Shown here: positions 1 through 8,497 of the stretch, piece by piece | How positions within the stretch are numbered: position 1 is the first letter of the stretch | How the letters are laid out: the number at the start of each line of letters is the position of its first letter | Assembly: GCF_012726195.1 (NCBI RefSeq) | Contig: NZ_JAASAF010000004.1 | Location: 374,027 to 438,026 of the forward strand | Origin: Rhodococcus sp. HNM0563 | GTDB lineage: Bacteria; Actinomycetota; Actinomycetes; Mycobacteriales; Mycobacteriaceae | Direction: 5' to 3' | Length of the DNA: 64,000 nucleotides | The notes under the pieces: model-generated | Database searches by the model: none | The model's input: only the letters and a program-made list of their open reading frames with translations | Told to the model about the DNA's origin: nothing | Position numbers and translations under genes: made by a program

Positions 1-37
1 AGAAGTATGCGATCGGCATTCGGTTCGGGTGCCATCC

Positions 38-111
38 GGCCAGGTAGCTCAGTTGGTACGAGCGTCCGCCTGAAAAGCGGAAGGTCGCCGGTTCGATCCC
101 GGCCCTGGCCA
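38..111 (+). tRNA. tRNA-Phe (GAA)
   Basis: Cloverleaf with acceptor arms GGCCAGG / CCTGGCC, D-arm (AGCTCAGTTGGTACGAGC), anticodon stem TCCGC/GCGGA around loop CTGAAAA (anticodon GAA) and T-arm with GGTTCGATCC. Discriminator base is A. CCA is not encoded (ACAA follows), so it must be added after transcription. It is followed by tRNA-Asp about 95 bases downstream. Confidence 0.97.
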
Positions 112-154
112 CAACGATGGTTGCGTTTTCGGCCATCGACAAATGAATACAAGT

Positions 155-176
155 GGCCCACCGCGTGCGGTGGGCC
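155..176 (+). terminator. GC-rich hairpin between the two tRNA genes
   Basis: Perfect 10-bp inverted repeat GGCCCACCGC / GCGGTGGGCC with a 2-base centre. There is no T-run, which is common for actinobacterial terminators. It lies 43 bases after tRNA-Phe and could end that transcript or act as a processing signal before tRNA-Asp. Confidence 0.55.
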
Positions 177-204
177 CAGCTATGAGAGCCCGATGGGTTC
201 CTAT

Positions 205-278
205 GGCCCTGTGGCGCAGTTGGTTAGCGCGCCGCCCTGTCACGGCGGAGGTCGCGGGTTCGAGTCCCGTCAGGGTCG
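205..278 (+). tRNA. tRNA-Asp (GTC)
   Basis: Acceptor arms GGCCCTG / CAGGGTC (one G-T pair), discriminator G, anticodon stem CCGCC/GGCGG around loop CTGTCAC (anticodon GTC), T-arm GCGGGTTCGAGTCCCGT. CCA is not encoded. It is in tandem with tRNA-Phe; a Phe/Asp pair is a common actinobacterial tRNA arrangement. Confidence 0.97.
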
Positions 279-286
279 CTCTGCGC

Positions 287-319
287 GAAGGCCCGGTATC
301 GATGAGATGCCGGGCCTTC
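287..319 (+). terminator. Terminator hairpin after tRNA-Asp
   Basis: Ten-base perfect arms GAAGGCCCGG (287-296) and CCGGGCCTTC (310-319) around a 13-base loop, 8 bases after tRNA-Asp, followed by GTCGTCGTT. The position and strength fit an intrinsic terminator for the tRNA transcript. Confidence 0.75.
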
Positions 320-379
320 GTCGTCGTTACGGCACTGTCGCCGACCGGCATTCGGTGTGCTCGGCTACCGCCACCGAGT

Positions 380-424
380 GAACATGTTCTAGTGTGTCCT
401 ACGTAACTGCGTGGACACGTGTCC
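380..424. promoter_or_regulatory. Two palindromes in the promoter of the glycosyltransferase operon
   Basis: GAACATGTTC (380-389, followed by TA) resembles the KstR-type half-sites AAC-NN-GTT but misses the outer T of TNNAACNNGTTNNA. GGACACGTGTCC (413-424) is a perfect palindrome sharing the GACA-TGTC core seen at 9985, 12948 and 23050. Both lie just upstream of the GTG start at 444. The palindromes are seen directly; the regulator is inferred. Confidence 0.4.
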
Positions 425-443
425 GAACAATCCGGGGGTTGAT

Positions 444-1676
444 GTGCGCATAGCTCTGCTGTCGTACCGGAGCAAACCGCACTGCGGAGGTCAGGGCGTA
501 TATATCCGCCACCTCAGTCGGGAGCTCGCAGCCCAGGGTCACGACGTCGAGGTCTTCTCGGGCCAGCCGTACCCGGAACTCGATCCGTCGGTGACCCTGA
601 CGAAAGTTCCCAGTCTCGACCTCTATCGCGACGACGACCCGTTCCGCACACCGCGACCCGGCGAGTACCGCGACCTGATCGACGTCCTCGAGGTTGCCAC
701 CATGTGGACGGCCGGGTTCCCGGAACCGCGCACCTTCGGCCTGCGCGCGGCCCGGCTCCTTCGTGATCGAATCGCTGATTTCGACGTCGTCCACGACAAT
801 CAGTCACTCGGGTCCGGCCTCCTCCGTATCGCAGAGGACCTACCGCTGGTCGCGACCATCCACCACCCGATCACCCGGGACCGCGAACTGGATCTCGCCT
901 CGGCAACCACCGTGCGTCGCAAGATCACCCTGCGGCGGTGGTACGGATTCCTGCGAATGCAGGGGCGGGTCGCCCGGAAGATACCGACGCTGCTCACCGT
1001 CTCGGAGAACTCCGCCGACGATATTCGCACCGCATTCGGCATCGAGCAGGACCGGATCCACACGATTCCCCTCGGCGTCGACACCGATCTGTTCGCTCCC
1101 GCGACCACGCCTCGGGTCCCGGGCCGCATCGTGTGTGTGGCCAGCGCCGACGCTCCTCTCAAAGGTGTGCCGACGCTGCTCGAAGCGGTGGCCAAACTGC
1201 ACACCGAGCGCGAGATCGAGCTCGTGCTCGTCTCCAAGCTCGCCCCCGGTGGTGCCACCGAGCGTCGGATCGAAGAACTCGCGATCGGCGATGTCGTGCG
1301 CACCGTGTCGGGGATCGACGACGCCGCGCTCGCGGAGCTACTGGCATCGGCGGAGATCGCTGCGGTCCCGTCGTTGTACGAGGGTTTCTCGTTGCCTGCC
1401 GTCGAAGCCATGGCGTGCGGGACACCCCTCGTGGCCAGTCGCGCAGGCGCGATCCCCGAAGTCGTAGGCGACGCCGGCGAGCTCGTGCCACCGGGTGATG
1501 CCCAGCGGTTGGCCGACGCGATCGCGGCACTGCTCGACGATCCGGCGCGGCGGACGCAATTGGGCACCGCTGCCCGTGCCCGTGTCGAAGAGAAATACAG
1601 CTGGGCTGCGGTCGCCGCGCAAACCGCGGGCGTCTACGAGAACGCGATCGCGGTGCACGAAGGAAGGAGCAACTGA
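444..1676 (+). CDS. GT4-family glycosyltransferase
   Basis: Retaining GT-B glycosyltransferase that transfers a sugar from a nucleotide donor to an unidentified acceptor. The N-terminal domain opens with RIALLSYRS and the acceptor-side loop GGQGVYIRHLSRELAAQGHDV. The C-terminal half carries the GT4 donor-binding block PSLYEGFSLPAVEAMACG with the E-x7-E pattern. The start is taken as GTG at 444 because GGGGG stands 5 bases ahead; an in-frame GTG at 411 lacks a ribosome site and lies in a palindrome. About 410 residues, normal for the family. It overlaps the next gene by one base (TGATG), so the three genes 444-3482 are one operon. The substrate is not evident; a cell-envelope glycan or lipid is possible. 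Confidence 0.88.
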   Translation: MRIALLSYRSKPHCGGQGVYIRHLSRELAAQGHDVEVFSGQPYPELDPSVTLTKVPSLDLYRDDDPFRTPRPGEYRDLIDVLEVATMWTAGFPEPRTFGLRAARLLRDRIADFDVVHDNQSLGSGLLRIAEDLPLVATIHHPITRDRELDLASATTVRRKITLRRWYGFLRMQGRVARKIPTLLTVSENSADDIRTAFGIEQDRIHTIPLGVDTDLFAPATTPRVPGRIVCVASADAPLKGVPTLLEAVAKLHTEREIELVLVSKLAPGGATERRIEELAIGDVVRTVSGIDDAALAELLASAEIAAVPSLYEGFSLPAVEAMACGTPLVASRAGAIPEVVGDAGELVPPGDAQRLADAIAALLDDPARRTQLGTAARARVEEKYSWAAVAAQTAGVYENAIAVHEGRSN

Positions 1677-2407
1677 TGTTGACCGTCGACTTCGATCGGC
1701 TGGGGGTGCGGCCGGGTTGCCGCGCGATAGACATCGGCGCCGGTGCAGGCAGGCACTCTTTCGAGCTGTACCGGCGCGGCGCGGATGTCGTGGCCTTCGA
1801 CCGCAGCGCCGACGACATGAAAGCGGTCGCCGACATGTTCGTGGCGATGGAACTCGAGGGGCAGGTACCCGAAGGGGCCCTTGCCCGTGCCGAGGTAGGT
1901 GACGCGCTGGCGTTGCCTTATGCCGACGAGACGTTCGACGTCGTCATGATTTCCGAAGTCCTCGAACACGTTCCCGAGGACGATCGCGCGATCGCGGAGT
2001 TCGTGCGGGTCCTCAAACCCGGGGGTGTCGCAGCTGTGACTGTCCCGCGATGGCTACCCGAGAAGATCTGTTGGGCGTTGTCGGACGCGTACCACGAGGT
2101 CGAGGGCGGGCACGTCCGCATCTACAAGGCGGACGAACTGGCCACCAAGCTCGTCGCGGCCGGTTTGACGGTGCGCGGCACCGACCACGCACACGCTCTG
2201 CACTCGCCGTACTGGTGGCTCAAATGTGCGGTCGGCGTCGACAACGAGCAGAATCCGCTGACCAAGGCCTACCACAAGATGCTCGTGTGGGACCTGATGG
2301 AAGGTCCGTGGCTGACCCGGACTGCGGAGAAGCTCCTCGATCCCGTCATCGGTAAGAGTGTCGTGTTCTACCTCGAGAAGCCGGGTGCATCCGGTGCGCC
2401 GCAGTGA
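1676..2407 (+). CDS. Class I SAM-dependent methyltransferase
   Basis: 243 residues with the Rossmann SAM-binding motif I (AIDIGAGAGRHSFEL, residues about 18-32), the acidic end of strand 2 (VVAFDRS) and a motif of the UbiE/Methyltransf_11 type (ALPYADETFDVVMISEVLEHV), followed by LKPGGVAAVTVP. It belongs to the operon with the glycosyltransferase (1-base overlap) and overlaps the next gene, suggesting translational coupling. By context it probably methylates the product or carrier made by the preceding glycosyltransferase. The methyl acceptor cannot be read from the sequence. Confidence 0.88.
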   Translation: MLTVDFDRLGVRPGCRAIDIGAGAGRHSFELYRRGADVVAFDRSADDMKAVADMFVAMELEGQVPEGALARAEVGDALALPYADETFDVVMISEVLEHVPEDDRAIAEFVRVLKPGGVAAVTVPRWLPEKICWALSDAYHEVEGGHVRIYKADELATKLVAAGLTVRGTDHAHALHSPYWWLKCAVGVDNEQNPLTKAYHKMLVWDLMEGPWLTRTAEKLLDPVIGKSVVFYLEKPGASGAPQ

Positions 2408-3482
2408 GTTCCATCGCCGGGTGATCCCGGAGGTTCCGGGTGTGCTGTCGCGCGACGAGTGCTATGCGACAGGGCAGGCGATTGCGCGCATGCAGGAGCC
2501 GTCCGGGGCGATTCCCTGGTTCCCGGGTGGTCACACGGATCCGTGGGATCACGTCGAGTCCGCAATGTCGTTGACGGTCACCGGACTGCGCGAGGAAGCG
2601 TCGGCCGCCTTCGGGTTCCTTCGCCGTACACAACGTCCCGACGGTTCATGGCCCGTGAAGTTCCGGAACGGGGTCATCGAGAACACCGATACCGACAGTA
2701 ACTTCACCGCCTACATCGCGGTGGGGGTGTGGCACCACCATCTCGTGACCGGCGACCGGATGTTCATGTCCGAGATGTGGCCGACCGTGCGAGCCGCGCT
2801 CGACCATGTCGTCGACATGCAGTTTCCCGGCGGGCATATCGCGTGGGCGCGTGGGTCGGGCGGACTCGTCGACGAGGCGTTGCTCACCGGATGCGCCAGT
2901 ATCCACCAGAGCTTGCGGTGCGGGATTCAGCTCGCAGAACTCATCGACGACCCGCAGCCGGAATGGGAAGTGGCGCTGTATCGACTGGGGCATGCGTTGC
3001 GCAGGCACCCCGAGGTGTTCACGCCGAAGCCCGAATACTCGATGGACTGGTACTACCCGATACTCGGTGGCGCGTTGCGAGGCCCCGAAGCCCATCGTCG
3101 CATCCGCGAGCGATGGGCCGACTTCGTCGTGGACGGGCTCGGTATCCGCTGTGTCGACCACAAACCGTGGGTGACCGGCGCGGAGACGTGTGAGCTCGTC
3201 CTCGCGCTCGATGCTCTCGGTGACAGCGCACGAGCGCACGAGCTGTTCGCGTCGATGCAACACCTGCGCGACCCGGACGGTTCGTACTGGACGGGCCTCG
3301 TCTACGACGACGGTAAGCGGTGGCCCGTCGAGGTCAGTTCGTGGACGAGCGCGGCCGTGATCCTTGCGGCGGATGCGTTGTCGCGGACGACCGGCGGCAA
3401 TGCGGTGTTTCGTGATGCTGCAATGCCCCGGGGGCAGGTGGGTCGTGATCGCTGCACCGAGCATTGCGAGGTGTTCGTCTGA
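2394..3482 (+). CDS. Prenyltransferase/terpenoid-cyclase-like alpha-toroid protein
   Basis: About 362 residues rich in Trp, His and Gly-Ser turns typical of (alpha/alpha) toroid proteins: RRTQRPDGSWPVKF, TAYIAVGVWHHH, YWTGLVYDDGKRWPVE. Such proteins are often labelled prenyltransferase-like but lack the DXDD motif of squalene-hopene cyclases here, so a glycan-processing or non-catalytic role is equally possible. Start taken at GTG 2394, overlapping the methyltransferase by 14 bases; GTG 2385 is an alternative. The last 11 residues (CTEHCEVFV and neighbours) are encoded by the first unit of a 33-bp tandem repeat, which also supplies the stop codon, so the C-terminus is probably not ancestral. 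Confidence 0.75.
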   Translation: MRRSEFHRRVIPEVPGVLSRDECYATGQAIARMQEPSGAIPWFPGGHTDPWDHVESAMSLTVTGLREEASAAFGFLRRTQRPDGSWPVKFRNGVIENTDTDSNFTAYIAVGVWHHHLVTGDRMFMSEMWPTVRAALDHVVDMQFPGGHIAWARGSGGLVDEALLTGCASIHQSLRCGIQLAELIDDPQPEWEVALYRLGHALRRHPEVFTPKPEYSMDWYYPILGGALRGPEAHRRIRERWADFVVDGLGIRCVDHKPWVTGAETCELVLALDALGDSARAHELFASMQHLRDPDGSYWTGLVYDDGKRWPVEVSSWTSAAVILAADALSRTTGGNAVFRDAAMPRGQVGRDRCTEHCEVFV

Positions 3483-3544
3483 CACTGCACCGAGCATTGC
3501 GAGGTGTTCGTCTGACACTGCGCCGAGCATTGCGAGGTGTTCGT
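3452..3544. repeat. Three tandem copies of a 33-bp unit
   Basis: The unit begins CTGC(A/G)CCGAGCATTGCG and continues AGGTGTTCGTCTGACA. Copies start at 3452, 3485 and 3518, with one A/G difference and a truncated third copy. The array covers the 3' end of the alpha-toroid gene and most of the gap to the convergent methyltransferase gene, and it contributes the stop codon at 3480-3482. There is no spacer/repeat alternation, so it is not a CRISPR array. Confidence 0.9.
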
Positions 3545-3569
3545 TCGAGGGAGTATCCGAGCCACACCT

Positions 3570-4268
<699 letters not shown>

Positions 4269-4282
4269 TTACCGAGAGCACT

Positions 4283-4345
4283 CGGCACGCGATACTGCCG
4301 TCATCCGATGACGGCACGCGATACTGCCGTCATCGGATGACGGCG
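4283..4345. repeat. Duplicated palindrome, probable bidirectional terminator
   Basis: GGCACGCGATACTGCCGTCAT occurs at 4283 and 4312 (period 29), each followed by CCGATGACGG or CGGATGACGG. The core TGCCGTCAT-CCG-ATGACGGCA is a perfect hairpin; in the second copy GCCGTCAT-CGG-ATGACGGC contains the stop codon of the phosphotransferase gene (4330-4332). The element ends the leftward six-gene operon. Confidence 0.75.
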
Positions 4346-5379
4346 AGGCTGTCGAGTTCGCGTATCGCTGCACACGAGCGTGCCACCATGGTGGCGAACA
4401 TCCGGTCACCCCGTTCGGTCCGGGTGCCGAAGGCGCACCCGAATACAGCGATGAGCGGACCTTGCAGAGAGCCGAATCGGTAGTCGTCCCAGCACTCGGA
4501 GAACGCGTAGCGGTCCACGCCGCGCTCCACGAGCCTGCGGTGGTACGCGGTGACCAGATGGTGTTCGTGTTCGCGACGCAAGGCAGGCGGCAACGATGTG
4601 CCGAGAAAATAGGCCAGGTCGCGCGCGGGGAGCCCCACGGTGATCGTCTGCCAGTCTACGGCCGTCACCCCGGGCACACCGTCGTCGGGGAACATCAGAT
4701 TGTCGAGGCGATAGTCACCGTGCAGCACGGTGAAACGCTCACTGCGAGCAAGTATCCACTGTTCTGTGGCATCGACGCACCCGCGCAGCGTGTCGTTGTC
4801 TCTGTCGTCGAGCAGGTGCCCCAGATCGGTCATGAAGATATCCACCGCGGGCCCGTACAGCTCGGAGAGCATGCGGGCCTGCGCTTCGTCGGAGTGTCCA
4901 AGCCATTCCAGGTCGAGCAGAGCCGGGTCGTTCCACCGCGGCGCGTGCAGGTCGGCGAGATTGCGAACGGCGTCGAGTGCCTGTCCCGGTGTGCATCCGC
5001 GGATCTGATCACCTTGGCGGGCGGGGGCAAGGTCCTCGAGAAGGAGCGTGAAGTTCCCCTCCTCGCCCAGGGCCGCGTAGTGACATCGCGGCGCACGGAC
5101 CGAGACGGTTGCTGCGAGATCGGTGTAGAACCGGACTTCCCCGCGGTACGCTCCGGCGAGCATGGCGCGTACGCCGGTGTCGACTGCGGGAAGCTTGGCG
5201 ACGAGTCGTTCCGGTACCCCGTCGCCGGTGAGTTCGAGCCGATGGCATGTGCCGATCTGCCCGGTACCGATGGTCTCTGCGCGAACGGTGTGTACGGGAG
5301 CGTCGAGGGCGGCACTGAGCCACTCGGGGGACAGCTCTGCAATATCGGAAACGACGGTGTTGCTCACCGAGTACTCCAT
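4330..5379 (-). CDS. Phosphotransferase family protein (APH/choline-kinase fold)
   Basis: 349 residues. Shows the APH catalytic signature VLHGDYRLDNLMF (catalytic Asp and Mg-binding Asn) and the following metal site VTAVDWQTITVG, with an N-terminal nucleotide-binding part (ERLVAKLPA). These ATP-dependent kinases are frequent next to acyl-CoA and sterol catabolic genes in actinobacteria, where they are thought to phosphorylate hydroxylated intermediates rather than drugs. Start ATG 5379 opens the recognisable protein (MEYSVSNTVV); it overlaps the preceding F420-enzyme gene by 16 bases, so it is the last gene of the leftward operon from 9967. The substrate is unknown. Confidence 0.85.
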   Translation of the reverse strand: MEYSVSNTVVSDIAELSPEWLSAALDAPVHTVRAETIGTGQIGTCHRLELTGDGVPERLVAKLPAVDTGVRAMLAGAYRGEVRFYTDLAATVSVRAPRCHYAALGEEGNFTLLLEDLAPARQGDQIRGCTPGQALDAVRNLADLHAPRWNDPALLDLEWLGHSDEAQARMLSELYGPAVDIFMTDLGHLLDDRDNDTLRGCVDATEQWILARSERFTVLHGDYRLDNLMFPDDGVPGVTAVDWQTITVGLPARDLAYFLGTSLPPALRREHEHHLVTAYHRRLVERGVDRYAFSECWDDYRFGSLQGPLIAVFGCAFGTRTERGDRMFATMVARSCAAIRELDSLAVIR

Positions 5380-6464
5380 CCGGGATTTGCGGGTAGATGT
5401 GCGAAACGGTGGGGAGCGCGGATGTGCCGCCACGCGTCGAGTACCGGAGCAAGCTCTGCGGGGGTGGCTCCGTGCAAGATCACGCTGTCGGCACCGGCGT
5501 CGAATTGGTCGGCGATCCGCTCGGCGCATCGCTGGGATGTGCCGGTGGCCGACGCCGCGAGCCAGTGCTCGGGCAACTGCGCCTCCAGGTGCCGGAGTAC
5601 GTCGTCGGTGCCGGTCGCATCGAATGCGCCCTGGTGTTGCTGCACGATCGGGTCTGTGCGGAACCGCTCGAGGTCGGCAGCGGACCAACCGTTGGCCTTG
5701 ATCAGCACGTCGCCGTAACCCTGGAGATAGGTGGCGAGCCGGCCCACGAGTTTGCGCCGTCGCTCGGTGTGGGGGATGGATTCTTCGACGGTCGCCAGCA
5801 CCGACCAGATGCGGACGGAGGCCGGGTCGCGTTCGGCTGCTGCAGCGGCGTCGCGCACGATCTTGACGGCCCGCGCCACCGTCGCGTCGGAGAAGAAGGT
5901 GTGCAGGACGACGCCGTCGGCGATGCGGCCTGCGAGTTCGAGCGATCGGTCGCCGAGTGCGACCATGAGAATCGGGATGCGGTCTGTTCCGTCGGCGGTG
6001 CGGCGCAGGTATGGGAACGCGCCGGCGGGGCCGTCGTGGCCGATTGCGGCGTCGCCGCGGAACAGTGTGCGGAGCACCTCGACGGTGTCTTCGAGCCGCG
6101 CCGACGACACTCTGGGCAGTCCCATGAGATCGAAGAGGGCGTCGAAGCCGCGACCGAGCCCGAGGGCGTAGCGGCCTCCACTGAGTCGGTGGGCGGTGGT
6201 GGCCATGGTCGCGGTCACCATCGGATGGCGGGTCTGGGGATTCGTCGCGGCGGTACCTATCCCGATCGATTCGCTGATGGCCGTGGCTGCTCCGGCGAGC
6301 ACGCCCGCGTCCTTGGTATCGAATCGTTCGGACAGGAAGACCGCGCCCATCCCGAGCTGTTCGCCGTGGCGGATCTCATGGAGCGCTGCGCGCGGGTCGG
6401 GGGCGTGCCCGGCAAGCGCATAGAAGCCGAGTTCGGGGAACTCTGGCATGTCGGGCGTGGTCAC
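5364..6464 (-). CDS. LLM-class F420-dependent oxidoreductase (TIGR03857-like)
   Basis: 366 residues, luciferase-like TIM barrel: ELGFYALAGHAPDPRAA at the N-terminus, EQLGMGAVFLSERFDTKD, then IGIGTAATNPQTRHP and THRLSGGRYALGLGRG, the usual cofactor-contact segments. Actinobacterial members use reduced or oxidised F420 for hydride transfer on alcohols, ketones or enones. The GTG start at 6464 forms a GTGA overlap with the stop of the upstream gene. Fourth of five tightly overlapping genes after the aldehyde dehydrogenase, which argues that all of them act on one substrate. The F420 rather than FMN assignment is by family. Confidence 0.85.
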   Translation of the reverse strand: MTTPDMPEFPELGFYALAGHAPDPRAALHEIRHGEQLGMGAVFLSERFDTKDAGVLAGAATAISESIGIGTAATNPQTRHPMVTATMATTAHRLSGGRYALGLGRGFDALFDLMGLPRVSSARLEDTVEVLRTLFRGDAAIGHDGPAGAFPYLRRTADGTDRIPILMVALGDRSLELAGRIADGVVLHTFFSDATVARAVKIVRDAAAAAERDPASVRIWSVLATVEESIPHTERRRKLVGRLATYLQGYGDVLIKANGWSAADLERFRTDPIVQQHQGAFDATGTDDVLRHLEAQLPEHWLAASATGTSQRCAERIADQFDAGADSVILHGATPAELAPVLDAWRHIRAPHRFAHLPANPGWSTR

Positions 6465-6829
6465 GACCGCGTCGCGGCACGGCGTTTGCCGAGCACACTC
6501 CCGACTGCGTTGTCCATCTTCGTTCCGAGTGGCCAACCCACATAGTGCGACAGGAACAACGCGATCTCCCGCAGCTGTTCCTCGTCGAGTTCTTCGTTCT
6601 GCAGGGCAGCACCGATCTGGATTTCGGCGACGTCGCTGAGCCCTTGCGCGGCGAGGGCGCCGAGTAGCAGCAACCGGCGGTCGCGAATGGTCAAGCCCGG
6701 TCGCGACCAGATGTCGGCGAACAGATGATCGGCGGTGGCTGCGAAATGGGCACCGGGCCCGTCCTGGAACTCGAATCCGTAGACTTTCCCCATCATCTCG
6801 AGTCCGCGCTGGCGCCTGTCGTCGGTCAC
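6461..6829 (-). CDS. Carboxymuconolactone-decarboxylase-like protein
   Basis: 122 residues, the size of a single CMD/AhpD-fold domain: RRQRGLEMMGKVYGFEF at the start, then SRPGLTIRDRRLLLLGALAA and REIALFLSHYVGWPLGTKM. The family includes 4-carboxymuconolactone decarboxylase, but no aromatic-ring-cleavage genes lie here, so the name should not be taken as function. GTGA overlaps at both ends (GTG start 6829; stop over the next GTG at 6464) give strict coupling. The same position in the M. tuberculosis cyp51 neighbourhood (Rv0771) also holds a CMD-like protein, from general knowledge of that locus. Confidence 0.85.
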   Translation of the reverse strand: MTDDRRQRGLEMMGKVYGFEFQDGPGAHFAATADHLFADIWSRPGLTIRDRRLLLLGALAAQGLSDVAEIQIGAALQNEELDEEQLREIALFLSHYVGWPLGTKMDNAVGSVLGKRRAATRS

Positions 6830-7713
6830 GGCTGTTCCTCCATGCTGTGGGTGCGTGCAATGTCGCCGATCCCAACTCCGAGACCGGGGCCCAGGCCCGC
6901 GAGGGCGCGCGTTGCGAGAGGAAGATCGACGTCGAGCCGGTCGCCGAGGGCCATGGCGAGCGCCAGATCTTTTTCGCCCAGCGCGCGCACGTGTGAGAAT
7001 ATCGGGAACCACGAATCGTCCTGCTCGAGTGGGGAAGTGCTGTCGCGCCACATGATCGAGCCTGCACCTCCTGTGATCGAGTCGGTGTGGCGGACGACCT
7101 TGCCGAGTTCGGTGATGTCGATTCCGGCGGCTTCGGCGAGGCGTTGCGCTTCGGTCGCGGCGGTGAACGAGACGAAGTGGAGAAGGTTCCGTGCGAGTTT
7201 CATGCGGGTGCCGGCACCGATCGGTCCGGCGTGGACGACCACCGCGGCGAATGCGCTGAAGGGATCTCGAATCTTCTCGAACGCTTCATCCGACGCGCCG
7301 ACCATCACGGCAAGCGCCGCTTTCTTCGCGCCGGCAGCGCCACCGCTGACCGGTGCATCCACGAACTCCACACCGTGCGTTGCGCACAGCGCCCCGAGGT
7401 CGACGGCTGTGGTGTCGGAGATCGTCGAGTGCACGGCGATCACAGTGCCGGGTTCCGCGCTCGACAGGAGCCCGTCGGGGCCTGCTACGACGTCGCGGAC
7501 CTGAGTGTCGTCGAGGACGGTGACACACACGATGTCGCTGACGGAGGCGAGTTCTGCTGCGTTCGAGACGGAGTGGGCACCCGCTTCGACGAACGGGGTC
7601 ACGGCGTCGGGGTTGGTGTCGAGGACGGACAGACTTCCGGTGTGGTCGAGTAGTCGGTGCGCCATCGGTGCACCCATGTTGCCGAGGCCGATATAGCCGA
7701 TGCGGATCGTCAC
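6826..7713 (-). CDS. 3-hydroxyisobutyrate-dehydrogenase-like NAD(P) oxidoreductase
   Basis: 295 residues of the beta-hydroxyacid dehydrogenase family: dinucleotide motif IGYIGLGNMGAPMAHRL at residues about 4-20, substrate motif DAPVSGGAAGAKKAALAVMVG, and catalytic-lysine region GAGTRMKLARNLLHFVSF. It oxidises a beta-hydroxy acid to the semialdehyde with NAD(P). The GTG start at 7713 makes a GTGA overlap with the upstream SDR gene. Together with the SDR and aldehyde dehydrogenase of the same operon this gives a plausible alcohol-aldehyde-acid oxidation series. It corresponds in order to Rv0770 of M. tuberculosis. Confidence 0.87.
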   Translation of the reverse strand: MTIRIGYIGLGNMGAPMAHRLLDHTGSLSVLDTNPDAVTPFVEAGAHSVSNAAELASVSDIVCVTVLDDTQVRDVVAGPDGLLSSAEPGTVIAVHSTISDTTAVDLGALCATHGVEFVDAPVSGGAAGAKKAALAVMVGASDEAFEKIRDPFSAFAAVVVHAGPIGAGTRMKLARNLLHFVSFTAATEAQRLAEAAGIDITELGKVVRHTDSITGGAGSIMWRDSTSPLEQDDSWFPIFSHVRALGEKDLALAMALGDRLDVDLPLATRALAGLGPGLGVGIGDIARTHSMEEQP

Positions 7714-8459
7714 GACCGGATCACCTGCCCGCCGTCGACGTTGAAGATCTGACCGGTCACCCAGCCGGCGTCGTCGGACAGCAGGAACAGGCACATGCCG
7801 ACGAGGTCGTCGGGTGTGCCGATGCGCTTGAGTGGAAGTTGCTTCACCATGTCGGCGACCATGTTCGACGGTGTGGTGGAGCGTGTGGCCTCGGTGTCGA
7901 TGGGTCCGGGCGCGATCGCGTTGATCCGGATGTTCGACCCGCCCAGTTCGACCGCGAGTTGCTGTGTGAGGCCGTTGATCCCGACCTTTGCGAGACCGTA
8001 GAAGCCCGAGTACAACCAGGCGGCGGTGGACGACTGGTTGACGATCGAGCCTCCGCTTCTCGTCATGTGGGGCCACACGGCGCGGGTGATGTTCAGGGCC
8101 CCATCGAGATTGACGCTCATGAACTTCTTGTAGTAGTCCCACGGCACGGTGAGCAGGAGATCCAGTTTCATTCCACCGTAGATCGCGGCGTTGTTGACGA
8201 CGTGATCGATTCCCCCGTACGTCTCGACGGTCTTGTCGGCGAGTTCCTTCGCCGAATCCGGATCGGAGACATCCACGGGTAGGAATGTGGCGGTGCCGCC
8301 GTCGACGACGATCTGCTTGGCCACCTGCTCGCCGAGTTCGGCATCGATATCGGCGACCACCACGCGCGCACCCTCGGCGGCGAGTGCGCGTGCGTACGCC
8401 TCACCGATTCCTTGGGCTGCTCCCGTGACGATCGCAGTACGATCGGTGAATCTGGACAT
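7710..8459 (-). CDS. SDR family oxidoreductase
   Basis: 249 residues, classical short-chain dehydrogenase: cofactor motif VTGAAQGIGEAYARAL, NNAAIYGG, catalytic Ser in SIVNQSSTAAW and the YGLAK catalytic motif (Y-x3-K), C-terminal DDAGWVTGQIFNVDGGQ. NAD(P)-dependent oxidation or reduction of a secondary alcohol or ketone is expected. Start ATG 8459 is preceded by AAAGGAA at proper spacing. It lies 38 bases after the aldehyde dehydrogenase gene and overlaps the next gene by four bases. Its position matches Rv0769 in the M. tuberculosis cyp51 region. Confidence 0.9.
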   Translation of the reverse strand: MSRFTDRTAIVTGAAQGIGEAYARALAAEGARVVVADIDAELGEQVAKQIVVDGGTATFLPVDVSDPDSAKELADKTVETYGGIDHVVNNAAIYGGMKLDLLLTVPWDYYKKFMSVNLDGALNITRAVWPHMTRSGGSIVNQSSTAAWLYSGFYGLAKVGINGLTQQLAVELGGSNIRINAIAPGPIDTEATRSTTPSNMVADMVKQLPLKRIGTPDDLVGMCLFLLSDDAGWVTGQIFNVDGGQVIRS

Positions 8460-8497
8460 ATGGCAGTTCCTTTCGATTATGTGGGGCACTGCGAACG

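Noticed and set aside
38..278. tRNA genes as a possible integration site for a mobile island
   Set aside because: No integrase, repeated tRNA 3' end or atypical gene block is seen next to them; flanking genes look native.
411..443. GTG at 411 as the start of the glycosyltransferase
   Set aside because: It has no ribosome site and would put the start inside a palindrome; GTG 444 with GGGGG 5 bases upstream fits better.
3452..3544. Possible CRISPR array
   Set aside because: The 33-bp units are directly adjacent with no unique spacers, and only three copies exist.
4462..5718. Plus-strand frame opposite the phosphotransferase
   Set aside because: No ribosome site or domain; the minus-strand APH motif is clear.
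6461..6829. Literal carboxymuconolactone decarboxylase of aromatic degradation
   Set aside because: No other aromatic-ring-cleavage genes are present, and the protein sits in a sterol-like oxidation operon; only the fold is assigned.
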